NCBI GenBank assembly: GCA_023376005.1
Contig: CM042141.1
Span: 94,044,145 to 94,108,144 of the forward strand
DNA from: Doryteuthis pealeii
Lineage: Eukaryota > Mollusca > Cephalopoda > Myopsida > Loliginidae
Reading direction: 5' to 3'
DNA length: 64,000 nt
Below are positions 33,851 to 45,853 of the stretch, in pieces. The notes under the pieces were generated by a model, which ran no database searches, was not told the origin of the DNA, and saw nothing but the letters and a program-made list of their open reading frames with translations. Both the position numbers and the translations under genes were made by a program. Position 1 is the stretch's first letter. Every line of letters starts with the position of its first letter.

Positions 33851-34735
33851 AACCAATTCCCTTTAAATATGAATATATGTGTGGGTCCATATATCATATG
33901 CCAACAGATCCACTCGTCAGTGTCAGGTTGACAATTTGTCAAAAAGGTTGGATGATCTATAAGTTCCTGTTCATGGTTGTCACAACTTTCAGTCTTTATT
34001 CAAATGATTTTTTTTTATTTAGATGGTAAGAATTTCTTTTCTTTTTTTAAATCGCACATTTCATTAACAGGTTGAATGGATATTAAACCATTTCCCTTTA
34101 CATATGAATATATGTGTAGGTGCATATACCATATGATTGCAGATCCAGTCATCAGTATCAGGTGACAGATTGTCGGAAATATTGATCCATACGATCAATA
34201 ATACACTTGAATCATTTCGCACACTGATAACCTCACACACATGCACTCCTCGTTCTTACTCTTATTATCACTTTCGCTCACCCTTGCATATGGTGCATAT
34301 ATTTCTTTGGATCTACCTTGGTATAGATGGTATCTCCTTAAGTTGACTGGGAATATAAACCCCACCACTCATTTTGACACCTTCATTCACCCCCCCCCCA
34401 ATTCACGTCCTCATTTATAATCTCAAACTCACTCTCACTATCCCCTATTATGACTGATAGGTCACTTAGTATTTTATTGGAGACTGTGATTGATATTTGA
34501 TAGTCTCATCAAAAAACCACATCCAAAGCCGGAGGCACGCGGGCTAAAACTATTACTTTGTCAGTTCCACGATAAATATGTTGATGATCCATTTCCTTTT
34601 AAATATGAATATATGTGTGGGTTCATATATCATATGCCAACAGATCCAGTCCTCTGTGTTAGGGTGACAGTTTGTCAAAAACGTTGATGATCCATAAGTT
34701 CCTGTTGGTTTTCGTTCTTTATTCAAATGATTTTT
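33851..34735. repeat. repeated modules, copies 1-3
   Basis: Three diverged copies (33851-34035, 34088-34200, 34575-34735) share TATGAATATATGTGTGGGT, CATATATCATATGCCAACAG and GATCCAGTC. A fourth lies at 36535-36710. On the minus strand each contains a peptide of the form DTxxWICxHMxYxPTHIF. Flanking copies also share GTTGATGATCCATAAGTTCC and TTTATTCAAATGATTTTT. Confidence 0.75.
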
Positions 34736-35860
34736 TACTCATGTACTCCTTATTTACACATTTGGTCATGTTGTCACTCATATTTGCATGTGGTGTACGT
34801 TTATCTAGCACGAGAGAATTGTCACTCAGAGTCATTCATCACATTCACCCGAGCACTATTATCTACAATATCAGTAATGCTAGAAATCTCGCTTAAAACC
34901 TCACACAAACTCATTCACTCCTCATTCTTACTCATATTATTTCTCTCACTCACACTTGCATATGGTGTACATATTTCTTCTGACTCAGGGATATAATCTG
35001 GCAGAGATGGTATTTGCTTGTTTAAGGATTTTTCTTTAGGTTGGTTGGAAATATTATCTAGCAGAGAGAATTGTCACTGAGGCTCTGAGTCAAAACCTCA
35101 TGTACTATCATCCACACAATCACTAATGCTAGAAATCCCGCTTAAACCTTTTTAGTATATATTTATTTGTATAGAAGCAAGTCTGCTACCATTGGTTTCA
35201 TGCTATCTAAACTTAATTGTTTAAGCGGAGCAAATATTTGAAAATGATAAAAATATGGTCAAATTTATTGTGCTTTTTTTTTTAACTGTATACGCATGTC
35301 AATTGTTTGTTTACGTGTTTGCGTGTGTTATGTACAAAAAGTCAGATGAGCCTGTTCTGTGTGTACATGTGCTGGCATGTATGCACACATAAATGCACGT
35401 AAGAAGCGCAACTTTATGATCACGTCTACGTGTGTATGTGCGTATGAATTTTTGTGCTTGATGTTTGTGTTTGCTGGCGTATAAGGTTTTGTTTGATTAT
35501 TAGAATATTAATGTGTGACAGGATGAGATTGTCTTATGTTCAATATTACTAGAATATTCAAACAAGAAAATTTCTAAGAGTCCAGTTCTTTTCGTTATCA
35601 TAGTTATTAAGAAAAAGATTGGTTTGGGGCGCAAGTATAATAAGACTTATGGGATGAATAAATTCTGTAATAAAGTGTAGCATAATATATGAGAATTAGT
35701 TTGAGACATAAAAACAACGTAGGTGAGTCCTGCAATATTGGTATCTTATATTCAGCCTCGCTCAGGAGTAGTGAAATAAGGGTTTTATAGTTTGTTTGAA
35801 GCATTGTACGTATGTGTTTAAAATAGAAATTAGAAGGCAATTGACAATGCAATGGAATAG
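34736..35860. other. module-related and unassigned DNA
   Basis: It contains shared phrases such as GGGATATAATCTGGCAGAGA (about 34987, again near 36055) and TCACTCAYAYTTGCATATGG (34270, 34950). No gene is recognised. Confidence 0.5.
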
Positions 35861-35864
35861 GTGA

Positions 35865-36520
35865 TGAAAATGATGTTTATTTACCTGTTTCCCAAATATT
35901 TTCGGATAAAATCCCATCATCAGTGCCGTAATATAAGTATTAAAAAACACATGTACCTCCGAAACCTCTGAGGATGGATTTTTTTTAAATATTTAGGAAA
36001 CAGGTAAATAAACAAAACAGGTAGGAGCGTTTACGTCCAATTTGCCAGACTCATGGATATAACCTGGCAGAGAATGAATTTGCTTGTTTAATGGAGGATT
36101 GTTCCTCACGTTCGACTAATAAGTGTCATTTTTATCTAATGTTGATATTAAGTAGGTGCGCCTATTCAAGAGAGATATCAAACCATTTCCTTTTAAATAT
36201 GAACCAAACTTTATTAACATTGCCAATTAGTTTTTTGTATGATTTGTTAAAAGTGATTTTGTTCTTTTTGTAATTGTTTGTAAAGGTGTTAATGTTAAAC
36301 AATCCAGATTTTGTTTTTTCTGTCGACAATATGAAGTAAATGGAAGTGAATCGGACAGAATGAATAGAAATATTTTTAGAAAAAACAAAAGATGTTAATA
36401 GTCAAAGGTGTTAATTCATAATTGTTTCGATCATTCAGAAGCATTTTATCATTATATTGTTTGGAACTGATGATAAAAACGCCTCTACTTTTCTCAGAGG
36501 GTGTGATATGGATGTTTTTG
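35865..36520 (-). mobile_element. Penelope-like element fragment (pLTR plus RT N-region)
   Basis: The terminal part (35870-36020) has inverted arms GTTTATTTACCTGTTTCC / GGAAACAGGTAAATAAAC. On the minus strand it also has CTGATGATGGGATTTTATCCGAAA (split: CTGATGATGG, GATTTTATCC, GAAA). 36205-36520 matches the RT N-terminal coding part of the element at 51318: TTGCCAATTAGTTTTTTGTA and CATTATATTGTTTGGAAC. The frame is broken. Confidence 0.7.
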
Positions 36521-36534
36521 TTGTGTGACAAACC

Positions 36535-36860
36535 TTTTAAATATGTGTGGGCCCATATATCATATGTCCACAGATCCAGTCCTCTGTGTCAGGTTGACAG
36601 TTTGTCAAAAAGGTTGATGATCCATAAATTCCTGTTCGTGTTTGTGACTTTGGCTTTCGGTCTTTATTCAAAGGATTTCTTTTTATTCAGATGGTAAAAA
36701 TTCTTTCTTGACGTCATAAAAAGCAATTGATTCTATTCTGTGTCGCAGAAAGCAGAATATTCTTCCTGTTCTTAACTACCGGTTACAGTTTATTCGTCTT
36801 CGTATTGGTCCTTCACCGGTTCTTGTTGAATAACGTCTTAAAGTGTTCTAATGAAAGCAA
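36535..36860. repeat. repeated module copy 4 and edge module
   Basis: GGCCCATATATCATATGTCC, GATCCAGTCCTCTGTGTCAG and TTGATGATCCATAAATTCC match copy 3. It ends with the GTCTTCGTATTGGTCCTTCA edge module also found at 33753. Confidence 0.75.
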
Positions 36861-36944
36861 TTGCATCTGTTCCTTGCTGTAGAATGCAGGATTTGCTTCC
36901 AGTTCTCTGAATTTTTTAGATAAGGCTTGATAATTTGGGTTATT

Positions 36945-37300
36945 AAGATTTTTCAGACTGTTGTTTGGACCGGTGCACACTGTGCATTTGCTGGTGAAAC
37001 GTTTTTGAAATGGTGACACTCCACCTCAGCAAAAACGATCTCCCTAGCACTAGCAAAAAGGGGATAGATTCCCTCGCTGTTTGACTGATAAGCCACTCCG
37101 CCAACTTTACTTACTTTTTTTTTCAAAGAAAAGCTGCCATTTCTGTAATGTGCTGTAATAGGATCAAACAACTAACGGGCACGAAGGGACAGCTACTGCA
37201 CAAATCTATTAGGTACTCTCCAGGTGGACCTCCAAAATGCCGGACTGGGACCCTTAAAATCTGGCAAGCAACTGGTGGGGGCTAAGGAGTCTTGCAAAGT
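36945..37300. repeat. terminal-module, SINE and dispersed-repeat fragments
   Basis: ATTTTTCAGACTGTTGTTTG lies at 36948. A piece of the SINE family at 24205 occupies 37013-37110. A unit ending CTTAAAATCTGGCAAGCAAC (37130-37280) recurs at 38215-38360. Confidence 0.7.
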
Positions 37301-37574
37301 AAAGGGCAAAAATGGCAAATTTTTTGAAATGGCGATTCAACCTCATGACCAACAATCTTAGAAATAATTTGTCATATTCTGGGGACAATTTGAGAGCAGA
37401 GGACAACTGCTGTACAAAATCTATCAAAAACAATATGTGCCAAGAATTGGATAGTGTCAATAATCTAATGGAATAAAACAAGTAAAACAATAATAATGAA
37501 TATAAATGGATCATTTGATATTATTTTGCCTGATAAACTTAATAAACTTTAAGTATTTTGTCTCTCAGCCAAAT

Positions 37575-37868
37575 AAGACAAAAGATTTAAAGGCCAAAGA
37601 GTCAGAAAAAAACATGGTAATAATGCAGAATAACGTGCAATAGATAATATCATTAGATTACATGTAAATAGCATTATTTTTCATTACATTTCACAGAAAT
37701 ACCCCAAACCTTTGAGACGCTAGGGTTAGGGTTAATCTACTTTGGGAGTTTTTGTAATCTAATGCTATTTATACGTAAAATGTGATTCTAATGATATTAT
37801 CTCTTGCGTGCTATTCTGCACCATAATAAGAAAGATTTAAAGTCCAAAGAGTCCGAAAAAACATTGAA
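37575..37868. mobile_element. MITE-like inverted repeat with long flanking direct repeats
   Basis: Inverted arms of about 60 bp (37625-37685 and 37765-37825; shared core AGATAATATCATTAGA) are enclosed by direct repeats of about 35 bp starting AAGATTTAAAGGCCAAAGAG (37584) and AAGATTTAAAGTCCAAAGAG (37831). The loop has GGGTTAGGGTTAA. Confidence 0.75.
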
Positions 37869-38214
37869 AAAAAACAATGTTTTTAAAAATCAATTTACCA
37901 TGAGGATACTGAAAAACGGAAGAAAAGAGAAAAAAAATTTACAGGTAAATCAAAACTGAAAATATACAAATAAATTCCTTACCTTTTTATGAAATCGAAC
38001 AATATATTCAGATGGCTTTTTGTCAAAGCTATTCAAGTGAATAAATAATTCAAAAATACTTCCAAGACACTTTAAGGAATAGTATCGAATGTTTTGGTAA
38101 AAGGTGCAAAGTATTATGATGTCATTTTGAGAAATTCATTTATATTCAAATTCAACTTTAGTCTTTTTTTTCTTCGTTTTTAAAAATAATTAGTAATAAT
38201 TTATTTTAAAGAAA

Positions 38215-38370
38215 GGCAATCAATTCTGAAATTTGCTGTAATAGTGTAAAACAACTACCGAGCATGAAAGGGGCTGCTACTACACGAACATAAATTGTGG
38301 GTGGGCCTCTAATATGCAGGAATGGGAGCCCTAAAATCTGGCAAGCAACTGAGGGAGTTAAGGATCTCCA
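38215..38370. repeat. dispersed repeat, second copy
   Basis: It matches 37130-37290 in the same orientation: TGCTGTAATAGTGTAAAACA, GCATGAAAGGGGCTGCTACT and CCCTAAAATCTGGCAAGCAA. Confidence 0.75.
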
Positions 38371-38384
38371 TAACCTTTCTTCTC

Positions 38385-38745
38385 CCCCCGTACTTATCGG
38401 CTACCCAGTATCCATGTAGAGCTGATTGATGTAGTTTTTTTAGTTTTTTTATCAGCCGACCCACACTTGTGTGTCCATGTGTAGGTTCCCAGATGAGAAC
38501 GTTACTTATGAACTCGTCCTAGTTTCTCTATCATTGTCCAGTATGCCTTGGTGTCTTACCGGATGTTGTTTTTTGTGATAGGAGGCAAGTGGCCATACAG
38601 CTGTTCTTTTGTAGGGTGCTGGTTCCAAGATTTGTTCAAAACAGCACGCAGCATCTTTGCACAGTTCCCATTGAATTTTTTCTCCAAAATTTTCTTTTCC
38701 AAGTTGTGCAGCCATACAGTAGCACTGATACAGCTATAGCTATGA
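38385..38745 (-). pseudogene. RTE-like LINE C-terminal remnant
   Basis: It is a diverged paralogue of the stretch at 39283-39725, read on the minus strand. Residual frames include AALCKDAACCFEQI-like text corresponding to the R-x-LR-x-VL segment of the other copy, and repeated stops. It is recognised only through its similarity to the second copy. Confidence 0.6.
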
Positions 38746-39054
38746 AGAATTTTTCTTTTAAGACTAAGAAAAATTCTTCATAACTCTTTTCATTAGCCAT
38801 TTAACCTGAGTAATATAAACGTAAAATCTTTTTTTTTAAATGTTCAAAATAAATAAGATGCTTTAAAATGAAATATTTCTATTGACAAATGATAAATGTT
38901 ATGATGACTAGAATTATTAGCAATGATACATTTTGCAGTGGAAGATTTTCAAAAAACAATTCAAACATTTTAACATTATTTGAATTCCTAGAAAAGTCTT
39001 TGTGATGATAAAATGAGCTAAATTTATCATTTTCTCTCTTTCTTTTTTTCTTCT

Positions 39055-39110
39055 TCTAAATAATGTGTGTGTGTGTGTGTGTGTGTATTTTTTTTTTTTT
39101 TTTATGTTGA
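39055..39110. repeat. (GT)n and poly(T)
   Basis: A short GT run followed by T18. The AGTTATTTCCC motif appears twice shortly after (about 39166 and 39217). Confidence 0.9.
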
Positions 39111-39282
39111 AGGCAAAACTTGCCGTGGACTTGGCACATCCGAGTATTTATGATTTTAAGAACAGAGTTATTTCCCATGCACCATTCCATGTCTTTTTCT
39201 ATTTTCATAAATAGGAGTTATTTCCCTTGATAAGATCTACCTTATAAGACTTATATATAATATACAAATACATTTTGGAGAA

Positions 39283-39725
39283 TATCATCATCATCATCAT
39301 CATCTAGTGCTGATAACACGGATTCTCTCGACTCTTTCTTTCACTCTCTCGCTATCCATCTCTATCAACCATTACTCTGGGTAGGTCCTCAACAGAGTAT
39401 CCAGTGTTTGTACAGAGCTGATCAAAGTAATATTTTACTGGTTGGCCAATACTGGTAGGAATCCACAGGAGAACGTCTCTAATCAGTTCGTCCTTACTTC
39501 TCCAGCACTGCCCAACATGTCTTGTTCGTCTAACTTGTATGTTTGGTAAGATAGGGGGTATGTGGCCAATAATTGCTGTTTTGTAGGAGGCTGCTTCCAG
39601 GTTGTTGTTTTTGTTTTCAAAACAGTATGCAGCATCCTAGTGTAGTTCTTACCTAGCGTTTACATTAAAGTCCAAATTGTGCAACCATACCGTAGTACAG
39701 ATGTGGCTAGAGCTTTGTAATAATT
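39283..39725 (-). pseudogene. RTE-like LINE C-terminal remnant with (ATG)n tail
   Basis: Minus-strand text reads KALATSVLRYGCTIWTLM, then NYTRMLHTVLKTK, WKQPPTKQQLLATYPLS, EQDMLGSAGEVRTN and DTLLRTYPE. This is the well-known region after the RT in RTE-type LINEs, with PTKQQL before a Cys/His-poor tail. The 3' end carries a trinucleotide tail, (ATC)n on the plus strand at 39285-39303. Frameshifts make it dead. Confidence 0.75.
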
Positions 39726-40540
39726 AGATTTTTCAGTCTGTTGTCCTCATCATTATTATGGTCGATATGCCCTCTGAATTGATGCCAAATATGCCCATCT
39801 TGAATGGATTTTTTTTAAAAGCCTTTTCTCTGATTAAATTGAACTATTTTTATTCCCTTAAGAATGTAACAGTGATTTTAAATTTCTGAAAGGTGGCATG
39901 CTGTACACAATTTTTGTCATGAATAAAGATTTATTTAATCTATCTAAAAATGTAGGATTAAAAATTTCATGCAATATATTTTCTGAGATATTTATGTATT
40001 CAAAAATTATTACTGACAATTGTTCTTTTTCATTTACGGAAGACTAAAGGGAATAAGAGTTTTTTTTTTTTCCTTTTACTTCAAAATACCCGATTTTCAT
40101 TACGTGTGACCTTATGTATTTTGTGTTGTTATTTTTCTTGCGTTTTTATTTTTTATTTTTGGCTAGTCAGTGTAACTGTCCTATATAAAATTTAACACGT
40201 GAAAGCCTCCATAATTTCTGGTGCTAAAAAGAATTCTCTGCTAATATAAATGCAGACCTTACTGGGAACACACGTTATTGACTGGCTCAGGAGAAAATTT
40301 CCTCTCTACAAAATAGCTATGACCCTAGAAATAAAGTCTGAAACCTAAAACTATCTTTTGTCTTTGTCTCTTCTTTTCCATTCCTTTAATTCATTTTCAG
40401 TCTGACAACCCACAAGAAAGAAAGAACCACATATAATGGGGTTTAAGAAAAGAAACAAGCAACACCAGAAGTGAACATCCACAATAAACAACCAACAAAC
40501 CTTAACTCACTTAAAACCACCAACCTAACCCCATACTTGT
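39725..40540. other. terminal-module fragment, then no gene seen
   Basis: TAGATTTTTCAGTCTGTTGTCCTCATCATTATTATGG (split: TTTTTCAGTCTG, TTGTCCTCATC) with ATATGCCCTCTGAATT is a fragment of the foldback module. The remainder is A/T-rich. Confidence 0.55.
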
Positions 40541-40548
40541 TTTAAATA

Positions 40549-41463
40549 CACGGTGTTCGGGATAAATTTCACATATTTATATTTGGTTATTTTTCTCTAT
40601 ATGTTGGAGATATTGAAACACACTACACATCATTTAAAAGCTTGAACCCTTCTTCATTCATATATGTGATAACAGATAGAATGGATGACTGGAACCCACC
40701 TGAATCATCGAAGAGAATAACTTGTATCATGATGATCTGCGCCGACCATCAAAATAAGTAGATTACGGTTGCTGCCCAATGCTCCCTGAAGACTGTAAAA
40801 ACAATCAGGCATGAACTGAAGAATTGCAATGGAGACTACAAGGCTGTGGCTAGAAGAAAGCAACATAACAGATGATCTGATTGTGTTTGTACAGAAGAAT
40901 TCCTCGAAAATTTGCAGAAAAAAGTGTTGGGGGACCCTAAGATGCCTATGTGGAGTTGCTAAACACTAGTCAAGCCCTGGATAACAAGGGTAGCCAATGG
41001 TAGGCCATATGTATGGCAGCAGGATTCAGCCTCCTGCCACACCTCTGGGAAAAGTCAAAAATGGTTGTCGGTGAATTTTTACAACTATACCAGTACTAAT
41101 GTTTGGCCTCCAAACTCCCCAGATCTTAACCCCATGGATTATTATGTATGTGGCGCTGTTGAGAAAGACACTAATTGCCGTGCCAGTACTACAAAAGCCC
41201 AGTTAATCAACAGAATTAAGGTAGTTTTTGAGACCCTTCCCAGGGAAATTGTAACATCAGCTAGCTCCAGGTTCCAGAGCAGGATTGAGGCTGTGATCAA
41301 CGCTAATGGCGGTTATTTTGAGTGAAACTTGTTGACAGTAGTGTAATTTCCGTGCCCCTTTCTTTCTGTGAATTTCTTTACAATCCATTAAATTACCAAG
41401 TTAAGTTACCAATCACTTTTTCTTTTTCCTTATGAAACTGTCAAATTTCTCCCAAACACCCTG
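40549..41463 (+). mobile_element. second mariner/IS630-type element, degenerate
   Basis: TA duplications lie at 40547-40548 and 41464-41465. The ends are CACGGTGTTCGGGATAAATT and, complemented, CAGGGTGTTTGGGAGAAATT. At 915 bp it is internally deleted relative to a full-length transposon. Confidence 0.88.
40681..41325 (+). pseudogene. mariner/IS630-type transposase pseudogene
   Basis: ATG at 40681 (MDDWNPPESSKR) opens a short helix-turn-helix-like segment with stops. After a deletion that removes the first catalytic Asp region, PYVWQQDSASCHTS (second Asp, about 41005) and WPPNSPDLNPMDYYVCGAVE (third Asp, about 41100) are readable. The end is RIEAVINANGGYFE, stop at 41325. Only 41065-41325 is uninterrupted. 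Confidence 0.85.
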
Positions 41464-41989
41464 TATATACATCTTTATTTCAACATTTATTTTCTCTATC
41501 AACTCCATATTACCAAGTCTACAAATTACTAAAGACAATCTACACACAACTACATACAACCTTTATAATCACTTCTATCTCGTTGTCATGTTTGTATTTC
41601 ATTGGATTAAGTTTCATCAAAAAATCAAATTGTTCTTATTACTTTTTCGTGAATTGATTCTCATATTTATTTTATAGAAGGAAACCAGCTGTATTGTAAG
41701 TGGTGCTATTCTAAGTTACTGGCCGAGCACTCTGGTTTTGTAGTAATGATGATTTTGAGTCAAAACTATGCATGACCCCAGGGTCATCATCTGAAGATGG
41801 CTTTATTTTGGGCCTCGCAGCATTTTTTTTTTTAACGCCGTATGTGTAAATAATAATAATAATGGATACTTCAAATGACAAATTGGGGAGGTTGCACATG
41901 AAAAGACTTGGACATGGTTAAGAAGAGGAAACCTCAAGTGAGAAACCAAGTCACTCATCATTGCTGCACAAAACAATGCCATAAGAACA

Positions 41990-42440
41990 ATATCAAAGCA
42001 AAAATTGATAAGGCACAATAGAACAGAGGTAGGGTATGTGGTAAGAGACGAGACAATAAACTATGTATTAAGCAAATTCAGCAAACTAATACGACAATAC
42101 AGGGCTAGACACAACTGGGTTGGAAAGGTGACTCACTGGGAATTGTGCAAAAAACTAAATTTTGACCACACAACAAAATGGTATATGCATAAACCAGAAT
42201 GTGTTCTTGAGAATGAAACGCATAAAATTCTCTGGAACTTTGAGATACAGACGGATTGCCTTATCTCAGACTGAAGACCAGACCTAGTGTTGATTAACAA
42301 GAAAAAGAGAACTTGTCAACTGGTAGATGTTGCAGTTCCAGCAGATCACAGGGTGAAGATGAAAGAAAACAAAAACAAGCTGGTGAACAAAAACAAAAAA
42401 CAAAATACAACCTATCATTTTATCACACAAAAAAATTATT
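41990..42440 (+). pseudogene. LINE C-terminal fragment
   Basis: The frame contains YRARHNWVGKVTHWELCKKL, HTTKWYMHKPECVLENETHK and ILWNFEIQTDCLIS. After a stop come RPDLVLINKKKRTCQLVDVA and VPADHRVKMKENKNK. It is a recognisable post-RT segment of a widespread invertebrate LINE family. A second copy lies at 55300-55865. Confidence 0.75.
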
Positions 42441-42465
42441 CAAACTTTTGAGACACACATGGGTA

Positions 42466-42526
42466 AAGTATGTGATAAAACTGGGCAATGTTCCGAATTA
42501 GAACATTGCCCAGAAAATCACATATG
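42466..42526. repeat. inverted repeat at a LINE junction
   Basis: ACTGGGCAATGTTC pairs with GAACATTGCCCAG across 8 bp, extended by TATGTGAT / ATCACATA. It lies exactly between two LINE fragments. Confidence 0.8.
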
Positions 42527-44475
42527 TTATCTCTGTTTAAAACCAGAAAAACCAGTAGGGTGTACCCCCCCCCCCCAAGGGGTGCTCTCCAACTTGGTCA
42601 ACCAGGTTCAAAACCCAGGTTGATCAAACTGACCTTTTCAAGCTCAACGGAAGCATGTTCGTACCTCCTAGCCTCTGAAAAAGCTAGGCAGGAGAAGCAG
42701 ATTGCCTTCCAAACACACCCTGGTCTTTCACATGAAGTACGCCAAAAGCTACACATTGCAGCCTCCTGCGCTTCAGCACATCATGAAAGCTTCAGCCTGC
42801 ATAGTGATGGGCAAATTTGGAAGTTCACCAAGACGGGTGACACGTTGAAGAGAGATACCTGCTGGTCCGAGCACAGTATATCCACAATAGATAGTAATGA
42901 AAAATCTGTGGGAAACTCGAACAACCTGACACCCTTTGTACATCATCATGAGCTGAAATCAGGGTATAAATTGTTGTTATTGAATGTTCGCAGTCTATGT
43001 AACAAGATACATCTTTTTGATTTGTACGTCAAAAGTTTAACCCTGATTTCATAACAGTCACAGAAACATGGGCTCATTCCCTACAATGTGATGGGGTCTT
43101 CAACATAACTGGCTACAACCTATTTCGCAAAGACCACTCCAATCGTCGTGGTGGTGGTGGTGGTGGTGGTGGTGTAATGGTCTACGTTCGCTCAGACTTC
43201 TCAGCAATTCCTTGCGCTGACTTGAACCAATCACAGCAAGAAGTTTTTTTCTACGAGATACGCATGAACAATGTCCTCACTCCTACTTGGAGTTGTTTAC
43301 CGCCCCTCCCCCCCCCCAAAATTATCACCAGGACACGCAACTCTGTGATATCCTTAGAGCTGCTGCCAGAAAAACAATCACTTATGTCTTCATTGCAGGG
43401 GATTTCAACTATCCTGAAATTGATTGGGAAACTTTTCAATGGCCGCAAAGTGCTAATGATTTCCTTGAGCTGGTGCTGGATTCGAACTGGTCCCAAGTAG
43501 TCACCTCCCCGACAAGAGGTGACAATACTATGGATCTACTCTTCACCACTACTCCTGAAATGGTCAATAGTGTCACTACTGAGGAACTTCTAGGTGACTC
43601 TGATTATGCTATGATCGTTGCCAATCTGTCCCTCATGGGGAATAACAAAAAACAAAACCATCCCTGAAATGCTCACTTTGATTGGAATAAAGCTGACTGA
43701 GACTGTTACTGTGCCGTGGTGCAACGCCCAAACTGGCCTGAATTCTATGACTCTGGAGATGTCAACACTATACTCCAGAATATCCTGAACTCAATATGGA
43801 CAGCATGTGTGGCATCAGTGCCACGTAAGCAGAAGAAACACCCAGGGAGAGCAATTTGGGAGACTGCAGCAGTCCGTCTCACTAGGAAGAAACGCCGTAC
43901 TACTGAGTGGGAGTACCAATGTCACAAGTCAGATGTCAATAGGAGAAAGCGTAACAAATCATCCAACGATGTCAAGCAGTTGACAAAAAAGGCGGTACTC
44001 TAATTTGAACAGCGCATAGCAACCAGCCCTGACAGTGAGGTGTTCTGGAAATATGTACATTTGAAACAGAGGCCTCACTCCCCCGTTGGCCCTCTTTGCA
44101 ATCCTAATACAAACCAAATCACCGATGACCCCAAAGAATGTGCAGAAGTTATTGCTGAATGCTATGCAGGCATTTTCACTGTTGAGGACCAAAATGTACC
44201 ATCTCCTCCACTTCTGACATGAACTTCTATAACCACTATAGAATTTACACCTGCTATGCTGCGACGCCACCTCAAGAGTAAACGCAACCATGCCTCTTCT
44301 GGTCTTGATGGTGTGAAATACCTGCTTCTCAAACGTGGTGGGTACTTCCTTCTGCACCAGCTAGCTGTTTTTTTTTCAATTTTGCATAAGCAATGGTGCT
44401 ACCCCAGAACAGTGGAAAGCTGCTAGTGTAATTCCGCTGTTCAAAAAGGGCGACCGCACATCACCTGTTAACTAT
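42488..44475 (+). pseudogene. LINE 5' half: endonuclease and start of RT
   Basis: The first frame (42488-43054) ends in LLLLNVRSLCNKIHLFDLYV, the start of an AP-type endonuclease. TETWAHS and GYNLFRKDHSNRRGGG follow, with poly-Gly from a (GGT)n run at about 43146-43174. Next come IAGDFNYPEIDWE (catalytic GDFN), TRGDNTMDLLFTT and LGDSDYAMIVA (the usual SDH is SDY here). A linker with NRRKRNKSS leads to FTPAMLRRHLKSKRNHAS, GLDGV and the start of the RT fingers. Truncation follows at about 44475. Frameshifts and stops are scattered throughout. It may be the same LINE family as the RT at 28196-31215, but the two do not overlap. Confidence 0.82.
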
Positions 44476-44477
44476 TG

Positions 44478-45160
44478 TCTAGTCGGTGTTACTAGTAAAA
44501 GAAATAATATGACCTTACACAGTTACTGCCCCTTAACTATCGCCTGATAAGAGATCTTGTGTGATTGGTTAAAGGCCATTGTTGGCGAACACATAAAATA
44601 CATATCATTAGGCTTAGCTTGGCCGCCAAATTTCGAAGATTGAAGGAATCAATCTTCCTCTTTTGCTCCTATGGCCATCACTATTGGATGTGTTTTTGAA
44701 GCCAGCTACAACAAAAGCCGATGACAACGTTCAAGTCAAACTTAACTCAAGCTAAGCAAAAGATGCTCACCTCTTCTATACAAGTGACAAGATAAGTTAC
44801 GCAAGCAGATTATTTTGCAAATTGTGATAAATAAGTTGACAAGATTCAGAAAGATATGGTTGAAAATTATTAGTATTAAATAGAGATACTTGATACCATA
44901 TAACTGTGAGTAAAATAAATATTATCATTAAATCATAAAGGAGATTTTAATTGTTTTTAAAATTTCATCCAGTTCAGACAGACATACAGAATCTTTCTTT
45001 TATGTATATAGATTTGTTACTAGTCTGTTATTTACATCTAAAATTCAGTTACTTTTATTGGGATGAGTTCAGCAGAGAGTTTCCAGCAGTAGCCGAAAAC
45101 AGACATGTTTTCATTATCATCCAAAATATACAAGTTACACAAGATTTGTATTTACTGCAT
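44478..45160. other. no gene recognised
   Basis: An inverted CCAAT motif (GATTGGTTAAAGG, about 44565) stands shortly after the LINE truncation, so an LTR is possible but unproven. The rest is A/T-rich. Confidence 0.4.
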
Positions 45161-45164
45161 CTAA

Positions 45165-45325
45165 CAGGATGTTGGTATTTACCCAACCATCCGTCACAGG
45201 TAGGATGTGATACAAGTTCGCAAGTATGGTGCATCCAGCAAGGATTGAATTTGTTATTCAATAGTAATAGATCAGCGATACTAGCTTGTTAACCATTACA
45301 TCATGATGGGACGCTCACATCTAAC
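45165..45325 (-). repeat. tRNA-derived SINE (third type), minus copy
   Basis: The complement of 33160-33325: GGTAGGATGTGATACAAG, GGTGCATCCAGCAAGGATTG and GTTAACCATTACATCATG. A shorter piece (TTTACCCAAATTGTTCACC...GGGCATCC) is at 46455-46512. Confidence 0.78.
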
Positions 45326-45329
45326 ATGA

Positions 45330-45820
45330 CGTATGTTATACATTTTAATTTTGGCTTCTTTTTGTTTTTGAAAAATAAAATTATATAACGCTCTTCTGAC
45401 TAATAGCCATTTTCTTTTTCACCATTTATAAACATTTCAATTAATTGAATAACTTTATTTAATTTTTAAAGAACAGAATATAATTCATATAAATTAAGAT
45501 TAAAAAGCTATTTAAATAATCTAAAACTGAATAGAATTAAACCGTAGTTTTTGCATTTTTAAAAATAAAATTAAACAAACTACTTCCCGTTGAATCTTAC
45601 AGATTAAATTACCGTAATTAAAATTTAAGCTAAGACAAGTTTATATGATGATATTTTGTTTCTAAATAATTTTCTTGTAAAATTCTATATGTTAGATAAC
45701 TTTAAATATATATTAAAATAAAACAAACTATATATAAATCAATAATACTGGGCATGTATTTATTAAAACATGTTTTAAAAAATACAATAGACGATCCTTT
45801 GTTGTGTACAACTACAGAGC

Positions 45821-45853
<33 letters not shown>

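Noticed and set aside
37722..37740. TTAGGG-like telomeric repeat
   Set aside because: Only two units inside the loop of an inverted repeat; too short to be meaningful.
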